A stretch of DNA of 64,000 nucleotides from assembly GCA_963971535.1 (NCBI GenBank), contig OZ020589.1:50828049-50892048 (forward strand), read 5' to 3'. Source of the DNA: Notolepis coatsorum (Eukaryota > Chordata > Actinopteri > Aulopiformes > Paralepididae). The translations under genes were made by a program, and so were the position numbers. The notes beneath the pieces were generated by a model. It was not told the origin of the DNA and made no database searches. It was given only the letters and a program-made list of their open reading frames with translations. Below are positions 1 to 27,600 of the stretch, in pieces (within the stretch, counting starts at the first letter, position 1; every line of letters begins with the position of its first letter).

Positions 1-229
1 AAGCCATTTAGACCTGAAACACCTGTTAATAATGCATTATATAGGCATATACACACAAATGTGTTTCCCGGTTTCTTAAATAAACATTATTTTGAAAGCA
101 AGCACTTTTGTTATCATTGTAGCAAAAAAGACAGGACTGGAAACGTCTTTATCGTATGTAGGGGTGCCCTGGAATATTGTATTGAACACAGGGGTGCCGT
201 GGCAGCAGAAAGGTTGAGAACCCCTGCTG
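1..229. mobile_element. Right end of a hAT-like DNA transposon (truncated by window edge)
   Basis: The stretch ends at 229 with the terminal motif that reads CAGCAGGGGTTCTCAACC on the - strand, a typical hAT (Charlie-like) terminal inverted repeat. The other end is outside the window, so the target duplication cannot be tested. It appears to interrupt the LINE 3' tail that follows, because the next bases resume the tail seen whole near 54.5 kb. No coding capacity is visible. Confidence 0.55.
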
Positions 230-447
230 TATAGTATATTGTATTGTAACTCAGTTACTTTTCTACTCTGCATTGTATATATGTATATATTGAACACTTG
301 TCTACGTACTTGACTTCTATTTTATACTTATTTTATACTTATCTATTTTTATCTAGCACAATCTCTGGAGCAAAACAGAAAGAAGCATTTTATATAAAAG
401 TATTCTGTACTTCTGTATGACAACTAATAAAGAAACTTGAAACTTGT
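230..447 (+). mobile_element. LINE 3' UTR/tail, family A, copy 1
   Basis: This matches the 3' tails of the LINE fragments at 45635-46288 and 54028-54755: a shared block around 'ctggagc...aacag', then 'gtattctgtacttctgtatg' and an 'aaagaaacttgaaac' end. Only the untranslated tail is present, so the copy is strongly 5'-truncated. All three copies lie on the + strand. Confidence 0.7.
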
Positions 448-1211
448 ATGTGAGACTGAGGCAGTGTATATGTGTGAGAGATGGTGTATATGTGACAGTG
501 AGAGAGATGGTGTATAGATGTGTGTGTGAGAGAGAGAGCAATGGGCAGATACCAGATCTTGTAGTTGGAGGGTTGGCGTAACATAATACAATATAACCCA
601 TAATAACATAATATTTGAGTTGGGTTTTTGGTGGGGCATCAGAAAGCGCTCCAGAAGTTTATTGTTCTTTATAGGCTGTGGAACTCAAACAGTGGCAGCT
701 GCCTGTGTACGAGTGCGCATGTCTGTGGGAGTTTCCAAAAACGTGTGTGTGTGCGCAGTCGCACGTGCATGTGCAGCCTGGTCTCCAGCTGTTTCCTGTT
801 AGCTATCACGCTGCTATCACACTGCTCTCAAGGCTGCTGAGTGTTCTGTGCCATTGTGTGTGTGTTAAAAGTCACAGCCGCTGAGTCATTTTTATCACAC
901 TGTTAAAACGTGCCTCTCCCATGGTGTGTCAGTGAGACTGGGAGAGACTGAAAGAAGAGAGAAGGAAAGAAAGAAAGAGGGAAAGTTGGAGAGGGGGGAG
1001 CGGGGGGGCGTGAGAGAGGGAATTGCACAAAGAGTGAGGAGGAGGAGAGACAAAAAGAGGGGGCACAAAGAGAGGGAGACTGAGGGGAGGGGGAGATACG
1101 CAGAGAGAGTGAGAGATGGAGAAATGGGGGAGACAGGGGGATAAACGGAGATACACAGAGAAAGGGAGACACACAGAGGAACTAAAGTGAGCTCCAGCTA
1201 GTGGAAAAATG
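448..1211. other. Non-coding stretch with GT-rich and GA-rich low complexity
   Basis: No gene is seen. From 448 to 600 there are GT/GA-rich imperfect repeats. From about 930 to 1182 one strand is almost purely purine, with short GAAA and GAGAGG runs. Open frames here come only from the composition bias. Confidence 0.6.
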
Positions 1212-1817
1212 TAGAGCCATATGAAATCCGTTTATTTTTTTCCGTTTTAATATTTCAGAATTCTGTATTTTGCTTTGTACGCTCATTTTACCATCAGAAA
1301 TAGTGTCTAATAAGTGGGAATGAATAAATTTCCACAATTTAATAAGATATAACAGTCCATTTAATAGGGCTGTCTTAAATACTTCGAAGCTTCGTTCGAT
1401 GGGCATGGGATTCGAATATGAAAATAAAATTCGATTATAAAAAAAAATATATATATATTTTTGCTAAATCAACTCTGCCTCTCTTTGTTAAGTACAACAA
1501 GCAATGCTGTTTGTTATTTAAGATGAGGTCGGACTCGGCACTGACAGATTTGTGTTCATTGTGCTGCTTTTATAAAGCCTCAAATGACGGCTTACAATAT
1601 TTCATGAAAGTAAAGTGTTTTGTTTGTCTAAGATTTAAAAAGGTTTAAACTTTACAGCACTGACAAAGTTGAACAAAGTGCTGTACAAGTCCCACAACAT
1701 AATAAAAAAATAAAGTTTTTTTAATTTTAAATTTTTTTTAATAGTCGATTCCATTTTTATTGCACAATTCCGCGATTCCGTCCGCGATTCCGTGATCGCG
1801 GATTCCATATGGCTCTA
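1212..1817. mobile_element. hAT-type MITE, 606 bp, 8-bp TSD
   Basis: The ends are inverted repeats: TAGAGCCATATG at 1212 and its reverse complement ending at 1817. They are flanked by exact 8-bp direct repeats GAAAAATG (1204-1211 and 1818-1825). An 8-bp duplication with a TAG-type end fits the hAT superfamily. The interior is A/T-rich and has no transposase. Confidence 0.8.
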
Positions 1818-1825
1818 GAAAAATG

Positions 1826-2515
1826 GAGCCACTGATGAGCTGGACAGGAAGTAAGTGTGTGTGGTGTCTCTACAAGGACCTGCATGTGCTCTGCTCGGGG
1901 CACAAATGGGTGTGAGTAACCAGTGACTGGGTGATGACTGGAGTGTGTTCTGGCCCGTGTGTGCGTGTTAACTTGTAAAATTCTTAGTGTCTTTGATTGC
2001 CAGCACTTGCCAGTAGGCGAAGTGAGTCATTGCTGAGCGGGTTGGGTTGGATAAGAAGATATGATAACTTTAGCCTCTACTGGAGGAGTTGACATTGATG
2101 ACTACGCACTAAACTACCACTCTATATATATACGTGTGTGTGCTTTGGGGACTGTTTCATTGCCACAACTCTTGGCAGAAGTATGTTAAAGCTGTTACTC
2201 TGAGGGTGTGTGTGGGCCTGTGAGTGCACTCCCCACGTTTTTGGATTTCTTCACTTCAAGAGGAAGTGACTTTCAACTCTGCGGGCCTTCGAGCGCCGAT
2301 GGTGTAATCTCTCCCAGTACTCGCACACACACACGTCACGCACATGTGTCATATACAGGAAACGCTACGACTCGCACAAGTGAGTAGTGAGTAGTTTCCG
2401 ATTGTGCAACGGTACAGACTCCAGGGTGGAGTGTGACGTTGATTCATTGGATACGAGAACGGGATGTGGTTCACTAACCAATGTGCCCCCCCCCCCCCCC
2501 CCCCCCCCCCCGCAG
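1826..2515. other. Non-coding DNA upstream of the first recognised rnf38 exon
   Basis: Probably rnf38 intron. No exon with similarity to the known RNF38 N terminus could be found. A reading frame from an ATG at 2387 runs in phase into the exon at 2516 through the C run, so an alternative start there cannot be excluded. The acceptor at 2512-2515 is the better explanation. Confidence 0.5.
2486..2511 (+). repeat. Poly-C run of 26 bases at a splice acceptor
   Basis: An uninterrupted run of 26 C lies directly before the GCAG acceptor of the first recognised rnf38 exon and acts as its whole pyrimidine tract. Such a run is prone to length change and to sequencing error. Confidence 0.9.
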
Positions 2516-17517
<15,002 letters not shown>

Positions 17518-18158
17518 CGATTTTAAACTCGACAGCCAATCACAGGGCCCTTCTTCCATGTATCAACCAATCAGTGAACCCCTCTCCTTTATCATATGGC
17601 TCCGCCCCCCGTACAGTCTACCACAGATCCACGATCGGTGCATCTTAATCCCTTCCCTGTTTATTCCCCCCTAGGACATGGGAAAAGTGAGACTGAACTG
17701 GGATCAGCATTTTTAGGGAATGGGGGAAACTTTATACTGACTTCGTGCTCACTTTAACCGCTGGACTTCCCACAATCCCCCACCTGGACTGTTGTGCCCC
17801 TTCCACGCCCCCCCCCCCCCCCCCCCCCCCCCCGCGCGCCTTCTACTTGTGGTGAACCCCTCGCTATTAATGGCCTTTCGAAACACACAAACACACACAC
17901 TGTACGGGCAGGTGAAAACATTCCTTTGCACTCCTGTCCAGCCCTTCTGAACTGATCTGTTGAATGGACAGAGAAAAAAACAAGACTTAAGTGGGGAAGA
18001 AACCTCTGTATAGTTGTACTAACAAACCTAAGGGAGAATTTGGAAGTCCAAAGATTATGACTATTTCGTTGTTGTTATTATTCTGATCATGATTTTGAGT
18101 ATTCATATCCTGGCTTTTTTGAAAGACAAAATGTCAGTTTTCACTAGGGTTATTGTTG

Positions 18159-18205
<47 letters not shown>

Positions 18206-21106
18206 TGTACGGTTTCCGGAACTAGAATTGTTCATGTTCATTTTATTTTCTATGTATGTGTATACTAACATTCCTTGCGAGAGCATTCTGTATCGAGTCA
18301 AAACAAAAAAATACTGTATTTTGTGTATCAGACTAAGAGTGACAATAGAATAACACAATTTAGTGTGTGCGTGCGTGTACACCAGTGGTTATTCCTCCCT
18401 ATGTGTTATTTATATAGTCCATGTGGTACAACACACTGACTCCCTACTTCTTATTTTCTCACGTCGTTTCCGATTGGTTCACCAGAGGGAGGCGGCCTCA
18501 GACCAGTGTACAAATTTAACTGAAATTGTTCCCTGTCTTGTACCTTTTTCGAATCTAGTCCACGCTAAGGAAGTTTGATGCGGGAGGGATCGAGAAAAAG
18601 TCTCAAAGAAAGGGAAGGGACACAATTTTAACGCATTCTCGTTCCTGAGAAGTATCGACTGTCTCACCTGTTCTCAGGCTGCACACTATCTCCATTTACT
18701 ATAATTTCTGTCCCACCTGTTCTGCACATTATCTCCATTTACTATTATTTCACCCCCCTCCAATGGCTTCATCTCTTAACCCTTTCACTGCCTCACTACC
18801 AAAACTGTTAACCCTTTCACTGCGACAATACACATAAGGTTAACCCTTTCACTGCCACACAACAGCCGAAACTACCCTGTTTCCCTGTGACATTTCTGTA
18901 CTTGAAATGAAACAATGTAATGAAACAGTTTAGCGGGTATCCCCCATCCATAGATCTCCACTAGACTCCATCAACATTGGATCTGAGTAAAACACCCATG
19001 ACTGCTTTATTCACTGTCATTTAAGTGTGACCTTTAGTCACACATGCTTTTTTCAGATTCACAAGTCTGGAGAGAGGATGAGGAGGATGTGGGGCTTTCT
19101 GGAGAGAGGATGAGGAGGATGTGGGGCTTTCTGGAGAGGAGGATGAGGAGGATGTTGGGCTTTCTGGAGAGGAGGATGAGGAGGATGTTGGGCTTTCTGG
19201 AGAGGAGGAGGAGGATGTGGGGCTTTCTGGAGAGAGGATGAGGAGGATGTGGGGCTTTCTGGAGAGAGGATGAGGAGGATGTGGGGCTTTCTGGAGAGGA
19301 GGATGTTGGGCTTTCTGGAGAGGAGGAGGAGGATGTGGGGCTTTCTGGAGAGAGGATGAGGAGGATGTGGGGCTTTCTGGAGAGAGGATGAGGAGGATGT
19401 GGGGCTTTCTGGAGAGGAGGATGAGGAGGATGTTGGGCTTTCTGGAGAGGAGGATGAGGAGGATGTGGGGCTTTTTGGAGAGCGGATGAGGAGGATGTGG
19501 GGCTTTCTGGAGAGGAGGATGTAGGCGCTTCCCGAGGGAAGGAAAGATGATGTTGCAGCAGCAGCCATCTTGGTAAGGGCATCGGGAACTACAACTTAAT
19601 TTAACCAGACGCCGTCTTTTGATTCGATGGCGCAGCCGCTTTAGCACTTTAGTGACCTCACAGCCTAGAGGCTCTGTTGGAATACTTGGTAGGAAAAACC
19701 ACAGAATTTTCACCAGTCCCGCTTTTGTGTCGACTCAAGCTTGTTTTTAAGACTTGTTTGAAAGACTATAGGGGCCTTTAGACTTAATGCTCTGGGCTGT
19801 GCTGTTGCATGCTGTGCTGCGTTCACTTGAGTAGATTGGGCGATGGAGGTGTTTATATATATATACCTTGTACGCCTGGCCGTGAGCGTGCGTGTATTGA
19901 TAGATTGATTGATTGTGTAAAACATCTGGGCAAAAAATCTATGCAAGCCCAAGATAAAATGGTGTCTGGGGACGGCTTGTTCATTCCAAGTATGGATCGG
20001 GAGAGTCTCTTGCTCTGTCAGATGCCCACACCCTTTTCAATACATTTGAACCCTTTTCGACCTACAGCACACACCTCTCTCCCACCCCCCCCCACCCCTT
20101 TGTCTTTTCATCTCTTCATCCTCTCTTGTTGTTAGGCTAATTAATGTAAGGTGAAGTATTTCTGTCAGAACACGTACATCAAAGTTCACCTCATGTCCAG
20201 GGCATCATAAATATACTTCCCATCACCATGCATCAATAAATGTGAGTTTTTGAGTAAAGGTTTTTATTAGCCTAATGTAGACCTTATGACTGCTGTTGTG
20301 TGACAGTTTTAGCCAGGCACCTGCAGTGTCTTAAATATGAGAGATGCCTTAAAAAAATTAAAATAAAAATAAAAAATCGTATTACATACCCCCCCCACCC
20401 CCCACCCCGGCTCCAGATGTATCTAGACACATTCATCTTAACGTGAAACATTTGGAGGATGGGGAAATGCAAAACTTAATAGATCCGTGCCTCATAGGGA
20501 AAGATGTCATCCCTTCTCCTCCGTGTTGTCAGCGGATGAGTCGGTATCCATGGATGGAGATGGAGGAAAGTGCTGATTCCTGTTCAGTTTTTTTGTTAGT
20601 TTTTTCCCTGAGTCAAAGGTCTTCATGGTTACCTTAGTCATAGCGTCCATTTTGTGTTGTGTGTGTATGTATGTGAGGCCATGTGTTCTCTCCTGCTTGG
20701 TACACTAGCAGTTACCTCAGTCCTATTTATGTCTGTTCAGAATATGGCACACGACCAGTATGGGAGCTTTTCATTTCATGTCCATTGACTCATTTTGCTT
20801 GTATTGTTTTTTCCCCCATGCGTTCTGTTGGCTTGTTTTTAAGGCTTTCCTTTTATCTATAAATACACGGAACTCTTGTCATTAAATATGGTGTTATAGT
20901 AGTTTCATTCTGTATTATATCTGTAACCAAAATCATTTGAAGGCTTGATATGATGTTGATGATACAATTTTTAACAAACATTTGTAAATTTTTTATGAGA
21001 GTTATTACTAGTAATGCTTTACTAAGTAGTGCAATGATTATTTTGTTTTAATTTTAATCCCTTTCCCTGTTTTTTTTTGGATTTCAACGGCTGGTTCAGT
21101 AATAAA
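17518..21106 (+). other. rnf38 3' UTR and flanking DNA
   Basis: The 3' UTR starts after the stop at 17515-17517. Candidate poly(A) signals are AATAAA at 20235-20240, ATTAAA at 20881-20886 and AATAAA at 21101-21106; which is used cannot be told from sequence alone. The stretch holds a 26-base C run (17808-17833), an (ATT)n run (18157-18206), three tandem copies of TTAACCCTTTCACTGC (18776-18855) and the minisatellite below. No further gene is seen up to 21556. Confidence 0.5.
19070..19520 (+). repeat. Purine-rich minisatellite, about 33-bp unit
   Basis: The unit is built from 'ggagaggaggatgaggagga' plus 'tgttgggctttct', with copies differing by lost GAGGAT triplets. Translation on the - strand gives long Ser/Pro-rich frames that are artefacts of the repeat. 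Confidence 0.93.
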
Positions 21107-21556
21107 TGTATAACGTCCTAAAATTCTCATCTTGTCAGCTGTTTTCCAAACTACACTGGGTTCATGTCATGTGTTTATTTTGTTCATCTCTCCCACCAAA
21201 TGTCCCTCTCTCTCCCAGAAATGGCCCATTTTATGTTTTCTGTGAGGTGTTTCCAGTATCAACCACTAGGTGGCAGTATTGGCATGCTACCTAGAGTCAG
21301 TCGAAGCGTTTCAAAGCTTGTGCCCTGTATCCTCTCATTGGCAGCATTCAGAAGTCATAAGCGGTGGGATCAGACGGGTGGTGATGTCATGGGTCACAGG
21401 CCAGGTCCCACAATATCAGTCTGATGGTTTGAGTGTTAAATAGGATGTTAGATCAATCATAATTTACTTGGGAACTTTATAAATGGGGTCCTTGATTTAA
21501 AAGATGTAAATTCAGTTAACTACAACTTTATTATATTATTATTATTAACCTCTTAA

Positions 21557-22495
21557 CTCTTTGAGTGCCACCGACTTTCCCCATCTGTACTGGCTGGTGC
21601 CAGCGTTATTGACCATTTTAGCGATGTTTGCAGACCCATCGTGTGTTCTGTATTATAGCTATGGAGACAATTGGCATTGTTCATAGTCCATTACTGACTA
21701 ATGAGTTAATTTCTACACACTGTAGTTTGTTACACGCTACATGCTAAACATCGCCCCTTTCCAAAATAATCCAGTCTTTTTCCATAGATTGCGAGATATC
21801 ACTCATTATATGCAATAAGCCCAAATCGTTCTGGTTGATTGCCTGAAACTCCTAATACTCTCAAATCAAAGGTGTATATATATACCATGTACATATGTGC
21901 CTTCACAAAACTATCAAGGGGGGCGGGCGGGGGGGGGGGGGGGGGGGGTAGTTTCAACTAGAAACTGCAATCGTGTTTGTCAAGCATGTTTTATGTCCGG
22001 TAAAACACGACACTGATTGTTACAAAAAACATGTTTCAGGTTCGCTAAAATAGACATAGAATATACCTTACCTTAGCCAGAAGGTATTCCAAAAAGAATA
22101 ATTCCCAGTGATCGCATCGCCATCGCGATTACCTGTGTATATGTCTATACTCGTGTAAATGGGAAATAGGCTTCAGGCAACAAAATCTCGAGGCAATCGC
22201 TGTGTCTCTCTGTCTCAGAGGAGGAGGAGCCCTTGCAAAAAAAAAGGAAAAGGTTTATCCACACCAAGCCATTCCAGTTAAAACGGTAGGCGATATTGCC
22301 ACCTGGTGAAATTCGATCGTCATTTCAATTCCAACATAGGCAGATGAGCCAGGGACACCTAGAGGGCTCCGGCTGACCGTATAGAATGGGGATCAAAGGA
22401 AAAGATAAAGGGATCAAAACCAGAGCATACTCAGGTTTTGACACTCAACGGTTGGCAAGATAACCCGACTTTACTCGGGTATGGCGCCCAATGAG
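21557..22495. mobile_element. TTAA-flanked DNA transposon 3, 939 bp
   Basis: The left end CTCTTTGAGTGCCA and the complemented right end CTCATTGGGCGCCA are inside TTAA at 21553-21556 and 22496-22499. A run of 20 G lies at 21929-21948. The ends resemble those of element 42437-43933. No coding region was seen. Confidence 0.68.
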
Positions 22496-22639
22496 TTAAC
22501 AGGCACCCCAAAAATTGGCCATTTTAGTTTTCGTTTTTGAGGACTGCATACTTTTTTTGCAAACCAAAATACTATACTTTATACTTATAGCACATGCATG
22601 GGCCTGTTTTTTTTTATACAATGTTTTTTAATTATGTTT

Positions 22640-22825
22640 TTGGTAGATTTTTTTATTTGTTTGTACTACCGGGCAGTCCGGTAGAGAGAGAGACAGAGGA
22701 AGAACGGGAGACAGAGCGGGGGGAAGACATTCGGCAAAGGACGCTGGGTCCGGGAATCAAACCCGGGTCGGCCGCTTCGCGACGCAGCACGTTACATCGG
22801 TCGCCACTTGGGTGCCCGGGCCTGA
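22640..22825 (-). mobile_element. tRNA-derived SINE, type C
   Basis: On the - strand it reads GTGGCGACCGATGTAACGTG, then a B-box-like GGTTTGATTCCC, CCTTTGCCGAATGTC and a CT-rich body, ending in an AATAAA-like tail. This layout is that of a SINE common in spiny-rayed fishes. Confidence 0.75.
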
Positions 22826-23127
22826 TCTCTTTTGACGGATGACATTCTGGAGTTTCTGATACAATAAAGAAAACTCATTTTTAGTGCTAATGAAATAGAG
22901 CAGCGGTTCTCAAACTACGGGTCACGACCCAAAGTGGGGTCGCACATTGACAAAAAAATAAAGAACTCTGATCGGGTTTTCCACCCGGCAGCTGTGTGTA
23001 TTTGCCATGTCTCCCGCCTTCATCAACGGAGGCTGACACAGTATTCCAATACACATCTCACTACATCCTGCGCATGTATAATCGCGGGAGGGTGCCGGGG
23101 GTCTGGTCTTTTGTGTGTAACCTGGAC

Positions 23128-23815
23128 ACGTGTAGCTTATTCCCAGCGGAAGAGTGCGTCGCGTGCTTCCGCGTTTTCTCTGATTGGCCATGACGCCCAT
23201 GTGACCACGGCAGCGAGAGAGCTGCAGCGCGGAAATAGGCTGTCTATTGCCTCGCGCTGCGGCGCGGAAATAGGCTGTCTATTGCCATTCTCTAAGACAA
23301 ACTCTAACCATAACCAGCTCCTTAACAGCGCCTAAACTTAACCCTTCTAACCTTAACCAACTCCGAAACAATGCCTAACCTTAACCTTAACCATGCCTAA
23401 CCTTAACCTTAACCATAACCAACTCCGAAAGAATATTGCCATTCTCTAAGACAAACTCTAACCATAACCAGCTCCTTAACAGCGCCTAAACTTAACCCTT
23501 CTAACCTTAACCAACTCCGAAACAATGCCTAACCTTAACCTTAACCTTAAGTTAACATGCCTAAACTTAACCAGCGAAAGAATGCACGTTAAAAAAAAAT
23601 AATAATAATTGAAGGGATTCGAACTTGTCACCAAGTTGCGCTGCCAGTTGAGCTAAGCGTAGAATGAAAATCATCAGGGATTACGGCTAAATAATGCCGC
23701 AAGCTCTGCCGCTCCGCTCTGCGGCTGCCGCGCCTGCCGCGGGGCGTGTCGCAGCCAATCAGGGAAAACGCGGAAGCACTCGGCAGCACTCTTCCTCTGG
23801 GAATAAGCAATAAGC
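23128..23815. mobile_element. 9-bp-TSD inverted-repeat element, copy 1 (688 bp)
   Basis: An exact 9-bp duplication AACCTGGAC lies at 23119-23127 and 23816-23824. The arms pair over about 70 bp, sharing GCTTATTCCCAG, GGAAGAGTGC and TGCTTCCGCGTTTTC. A CCAAT box (complement of CTGATTGGCC, and GCCAATCAGGG) lies close to 50 bp inside each end. The middle contains a 152-bp tandem duplication and (CCTTAA)-like words. A 9-bp duplication suggests a Mutator-like transposon. No transposase. Confidence 0.78.
23281..23570 (+). repeat. Tandem duplication, period about 152 bp, with TTAACC-rich words
   Basis: The block starting 'attgccattctctaagac' at 23281 recurs at about 23433, including the following 'aaccttaaccttaacc' words. 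It is internal to element 23128-23815. Confidence 0.8.
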
Positions 23816-23927
23816 AACCTGGACTCGCAATGGATAGGTTTGTTGTCCGAAGCGGTGCCGGTTGGTCGCAATGAAATGGGCTCTGCACATAACCAGCTGC
23901 TATACCACACTGAAGTGAGATGGCTAT

Positions 23928-24159
23928 TGTTAAATTCTGCCTTGGTTTATACTGTACCATGAACTACAGAATTGACGATTGAAGCATTCTCCAAGTTGCT
24001 TACACTTTTATTATAATCTCACGTTGATATACTTCATCCAGCTCTCCACCTAGCTGTGTCACACTCAACTCCGTCCGTACGGAAACAAAACCTTAGTTTA
24101 ATACCAACCTATTGTAACATCCCTTTTCTTTTACTGAACTAAAAGATCCTATTGTAACA
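23928..24159 (-). repeat. Ty3 element 3' LTR
   Basis: 232 bp, TG...CA. The same sequence recurs at 28416-28647. The base at the 'ccaagttgc' site and one in 'ccgtccgtacgg' differ between the two LTRs, which implies a fairly recent insertion. Confidence 0.92.
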
Positions 24160-24310
24160 TCCCTTTTCTTTTACTGAACTAAAGGGAGCTAAATGGTGAA
24201 TGCCATTAATATCGAACTAACATGGAGCTAAACGGTAATGACATAAAAATCTACTTTCAAAACCATAATTTTTTCTCTTTTTTTTTTCTTCTTGAACACA
24301 CTGTGCACAC

Positions 24311-24652
24311 TCAGCTTGCATAGTCCATGAGATATCCTGGTCTAGCAACTGCTCGACCCGATCTTGTGGTTACAGTCTGTGTGTCCCCTATGTCCCTGCC
24401 CAGAGTGGTGGTAGACTCTGGTGTGCTGTGGGTCTCAACAGATACAGTCAGGTCCGGCCCACCTGGCTTTGTGCCCCTGTCCCGTCTCAGGTGTCGTCGA
24501 TTTCGTCGCAGAACAGTTCCGGTGTCCAGCTCTACTCTGTAGGATCTGTGGTTAACAGGCTGCACCACTGTCGCCTTTCTCCAGCTTGTGTGCGGTTCGA
24601 AGGGTTGAATTCTGACATGCTCTCCTACTTTTAGCGTGTCCAAATCTCTCAC
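24311..24652 (-). CDS. Ty3 integrase C-terminal tail, out of frame
   Basis: 113 codons with VGEHVRIQPFEPHTSWRKA and then a basic NRRHLRR stretch, resembling the SH3-like end of Ty3 integrases. It overlaps the end of the main polyprotein in another frame, so one small insertion or deletion near 24.66 kb separates them. From 24160 to 24310 there is 3' non-coding sequence with repeated 'ttactgaactaaa' words. Confidence 0.72.
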   Translation of the reverse strand: MRDLDTLKVGEHVRIQPFEPHTSWRKATVVQPVNHRSYRVELDTGTVLRRNRRHLRRDRGTKPGGPDLTVSVETHSTPESTTTLGRDIGDTQTVTTRSGRAVARPGYLMDYAS

Positions 24653-27600
24653 TGTTCTGTCGTAGTATTTTGCTTGTCATTTTGTCCTCGTCTCATCTGC
24701 TCTGCCGTTGTGCATTTCACCTCCTGCTGCAGAAGACTATCCCTCGTTGGTAGCAGGGTTCTGGTCCTCCTACACATCAGTCTCTGAGCTGGGCTTGTGT
24801 CTAGCCCTTGAGATGGAGTGTTGCGGTGATCCAACATCGCCAGGTATGGGTCCTCCCCTGCCGCCTTGGCTTTCATCATGAGTCTCTTCGCCGTTTTGAC
24901 CGCCGACTCTGCTTTCCCGTTGCTTTGAGGGTAGCCAGGGGATGACGTCTGGTGTTTAAATCCCCACAGCTGACTGAACCTCTCGAACTCGTGTGACGAG
25001 TATTGTGGCCCATTGTCCGAAACCACAACATCTGCGATCCCCTGACGAGCAAAGTGAGCCTTCAGCTTTCTTATCACCGTACTCGATTTTGTGTCCGGTA
25101 AATGGTCGACCTCCCAAAAATTAGAATAGTAGTCAACTGTCAGTAGGTAATCAATATTGTTATGGGTAAACAAGTCTGTCCCCACCTTGGCCCATGGCCT
25201 GCTCGGCACCTCGTGTGAGTGCAGTGTCTCTTTCTGCTGCTTTGTGTCCATTGTTCTGCAGATGTCGCACTTGGATATGGCTGTCCTGATCTGCTCGGTC
25301 ATTCCTGGCCAGTAGACATATTCTCTCGCCCGTCTGAGACACCCCTCTACTCCCAGGTGAGTAGAGTGTATGCAGCGGGTGATGTCGCTTCGGATTGTGT
25401 CTGGAATCACAACTCTCTCTCCTCTGAAGACGATTTCGTCCTGAACACTCAGCTCCTCTTGCATGGAGTGATAGTGTCTGATATCTATCGGTGTGTCTTT
25501 CTTATTCTTCGGCCATCCCTTCCTTATGATATCACTTAACCTTTGTAGAGTGTCATCGTCTCGGGTCGCAGAGCGTATTGTGCTGAGTCTTGCCTCTGAG
25601 ATTGGTATGTAGTCCACCATATTGACTGTCTCTATCTCAGCTTCCACTGACCCCGCGCCTGAGCTCTCAGGCAGGTACGCTCTGCTCAATGTATCCGCGA
25701 GCAACATGTCACGTCCGGGAACGTAAGTCACATCTATATCATATGACTGAAGCCGCAGCAACATCCTTTGCAGTCGCTTGGGTGCGCTCAGCAGTGGCTT
25801 CCTGACAATGTTCTCCAGAGGCTTGTGGTCGCTCTGTACAGTCACTTTCCGGCCGTACGTGTACTGATGGAATTTCTCTGCGCCGAAGACGATGGCCAGA
25901 CATTCCTTTTCAATTTGGGCGTAACCCTTTTCCGTCTGAGTCAGCGCTCTGCTCGCAAACGCTACCGGCTGTCCACCTTGGGTCAGTGCTGCTCCGAGTC
26001 CCGTTTCTGATGCGTCACATTGCAGCGTAAGTTCCTGCTTGGGGTCATAGTACTTGAGTACTGGCGCTTTGGCTATCTTGTCCTTCAGCCTGCAGAATGC
26101 TTCCTCTTGCACATCTGTCCACTCCCATATGCTGTCTCTATGGGTGAGCTGTCTCAGTGTCTCACAGTCGTCTGATAGGTGTTGATAGAACTTAGCCAGG
26201 TAATTCACCATGCCGACTAGTCTCTGTATGCCTTTCACATCAGTGGGCCTCGGCATGTCTCTCACTGCTCGAACCTTCTCCTCGTCGACTTTCAGCCCCT
26301 CCGCTGTCAGTATGTGTCCGATGTACGGTACCTCTTGCTGTCTCAATCTGAGCTTATCTGCATTCAGTTTTATGTTCCTCTCCCTGCATCTGGTGAGGAA
26401 CTGTCTCAGTTTCCTGTCGTGGTCTTTGTTAGCAATCTCTAGTGTGTCCCCTTCTCCCGTGATGAGGATATCGTCCGCGATAATGTATATGCCTGGCAGC
26501 CCCTCCAGCGCCTGGGTCAGCTTCTGCTGGAATATCTCCGGAGCCGGACTTATCCCCATAGGCATCCTGAGCCACCTATATCTGCCAAATGGTGTGGCAA
26601 ACGTTGTCAGATAGCTCGACGACTCCTCCAGTTTCACATGCCAGAATCCATGTTTGACATCACAGACTGTAAACACCTTTGCTCTCGACAGGTCTGGGAG
26701 AACATCTTCTATGGTGGGCAGGGGGAAATGGCTGCGCTTCAGTGCCTTGTTGAGTGGTCGCGGATCTATGCACACTCTAGTCTTTCCATTAGGCTTCTGC
26801 AGCGTAACCAAACTACTAATCCAATCCGTGCTCTTTTCCACAGGCGTGATGATCTCCCTCTCTTGTAGATCTCTCAACTCTCCCTTGAGTGACGTCATCA
26901 TAGCCACCGGAACGCGTCGTTTGGGGAGTTTAACTGGCTCCACCCTCTTGTCGATCTCGATACGATACTTTCCGTCCAGGCAGCCGTCACCTGTGAACAC
27001 ATCTCCATACTCCCTCTTTATTTGTTCCATAGTCAGTTCTCTCTCAGGTGTTGTTTCGTCCCTTACAATGCTGTCGATGGCTAGTATGTTCTCATATTCC
27101 ACTTTTATCAGCTTCATCGCTTCGCTCGCCTTCCTGCCAAGCAGTGGCAATTTGCAGTCCTCTTCTACTACTACAAACTCCAACTGGTACAGTTTCTGGT
27201 TTCTTGGATTCCTCACCTTAACCTTACATTTTCCCAGTGGGTGCAGCTTGGACTTGTTGTACATCACCAGCACTTTCTTTGTACTTTCTAGCTTTGTGTC
27301 TGGATTTAGCAAGTTAATCGGGATAACATTACACTTGGCCCCACAATCTATCTGGAACCTCACCAGCTCACTGCCTACTAACATCCCTGCAAACAGCTGG
27401 CTGTGCTTGGCCTTGTCATTTCGGTCTTCAGTAGTTTGTCGCCCTCTTGTGGTAATAGTCATGACATCCTCATAATATTCCTCTTCACTATCCTGGTCAG
27501 TCACCTGGTGTACTCTACGTGTTCTTTTGTCATGTTTTTTCTCTTTCCCCAGTTTGGCTTTACATTTAACTGCAAAGTGATTTTCTTTACCACATTTCTT

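Noticed and set aside
2387-2515. ATG at 2387 as the rnf38 start
   Set aside because: The upstream frame has no resemblance to RNF38, and a clear acceptor precedes the conserved SED...SPKRQRLS start. Kept only as a possible alternative.
19021-19713. Ser/Pro-rich open frames on the - strand
   Set aside because: Product of the 33-bp purine-rich minisatellite; no start context and no domain.
23330-23580. (CCTTAA)-like repeats considered as interstitial telomere sequence
   Set aside because: The vertebrate telomere unit is CCCTAA. The words here are irregular and part of a 152-bp duplication inside a transposon.
26654-27475. 273-codon frame on the + strand
   Set aside because: Antisense shadow of the Ty3 polyprotein on the - strand.
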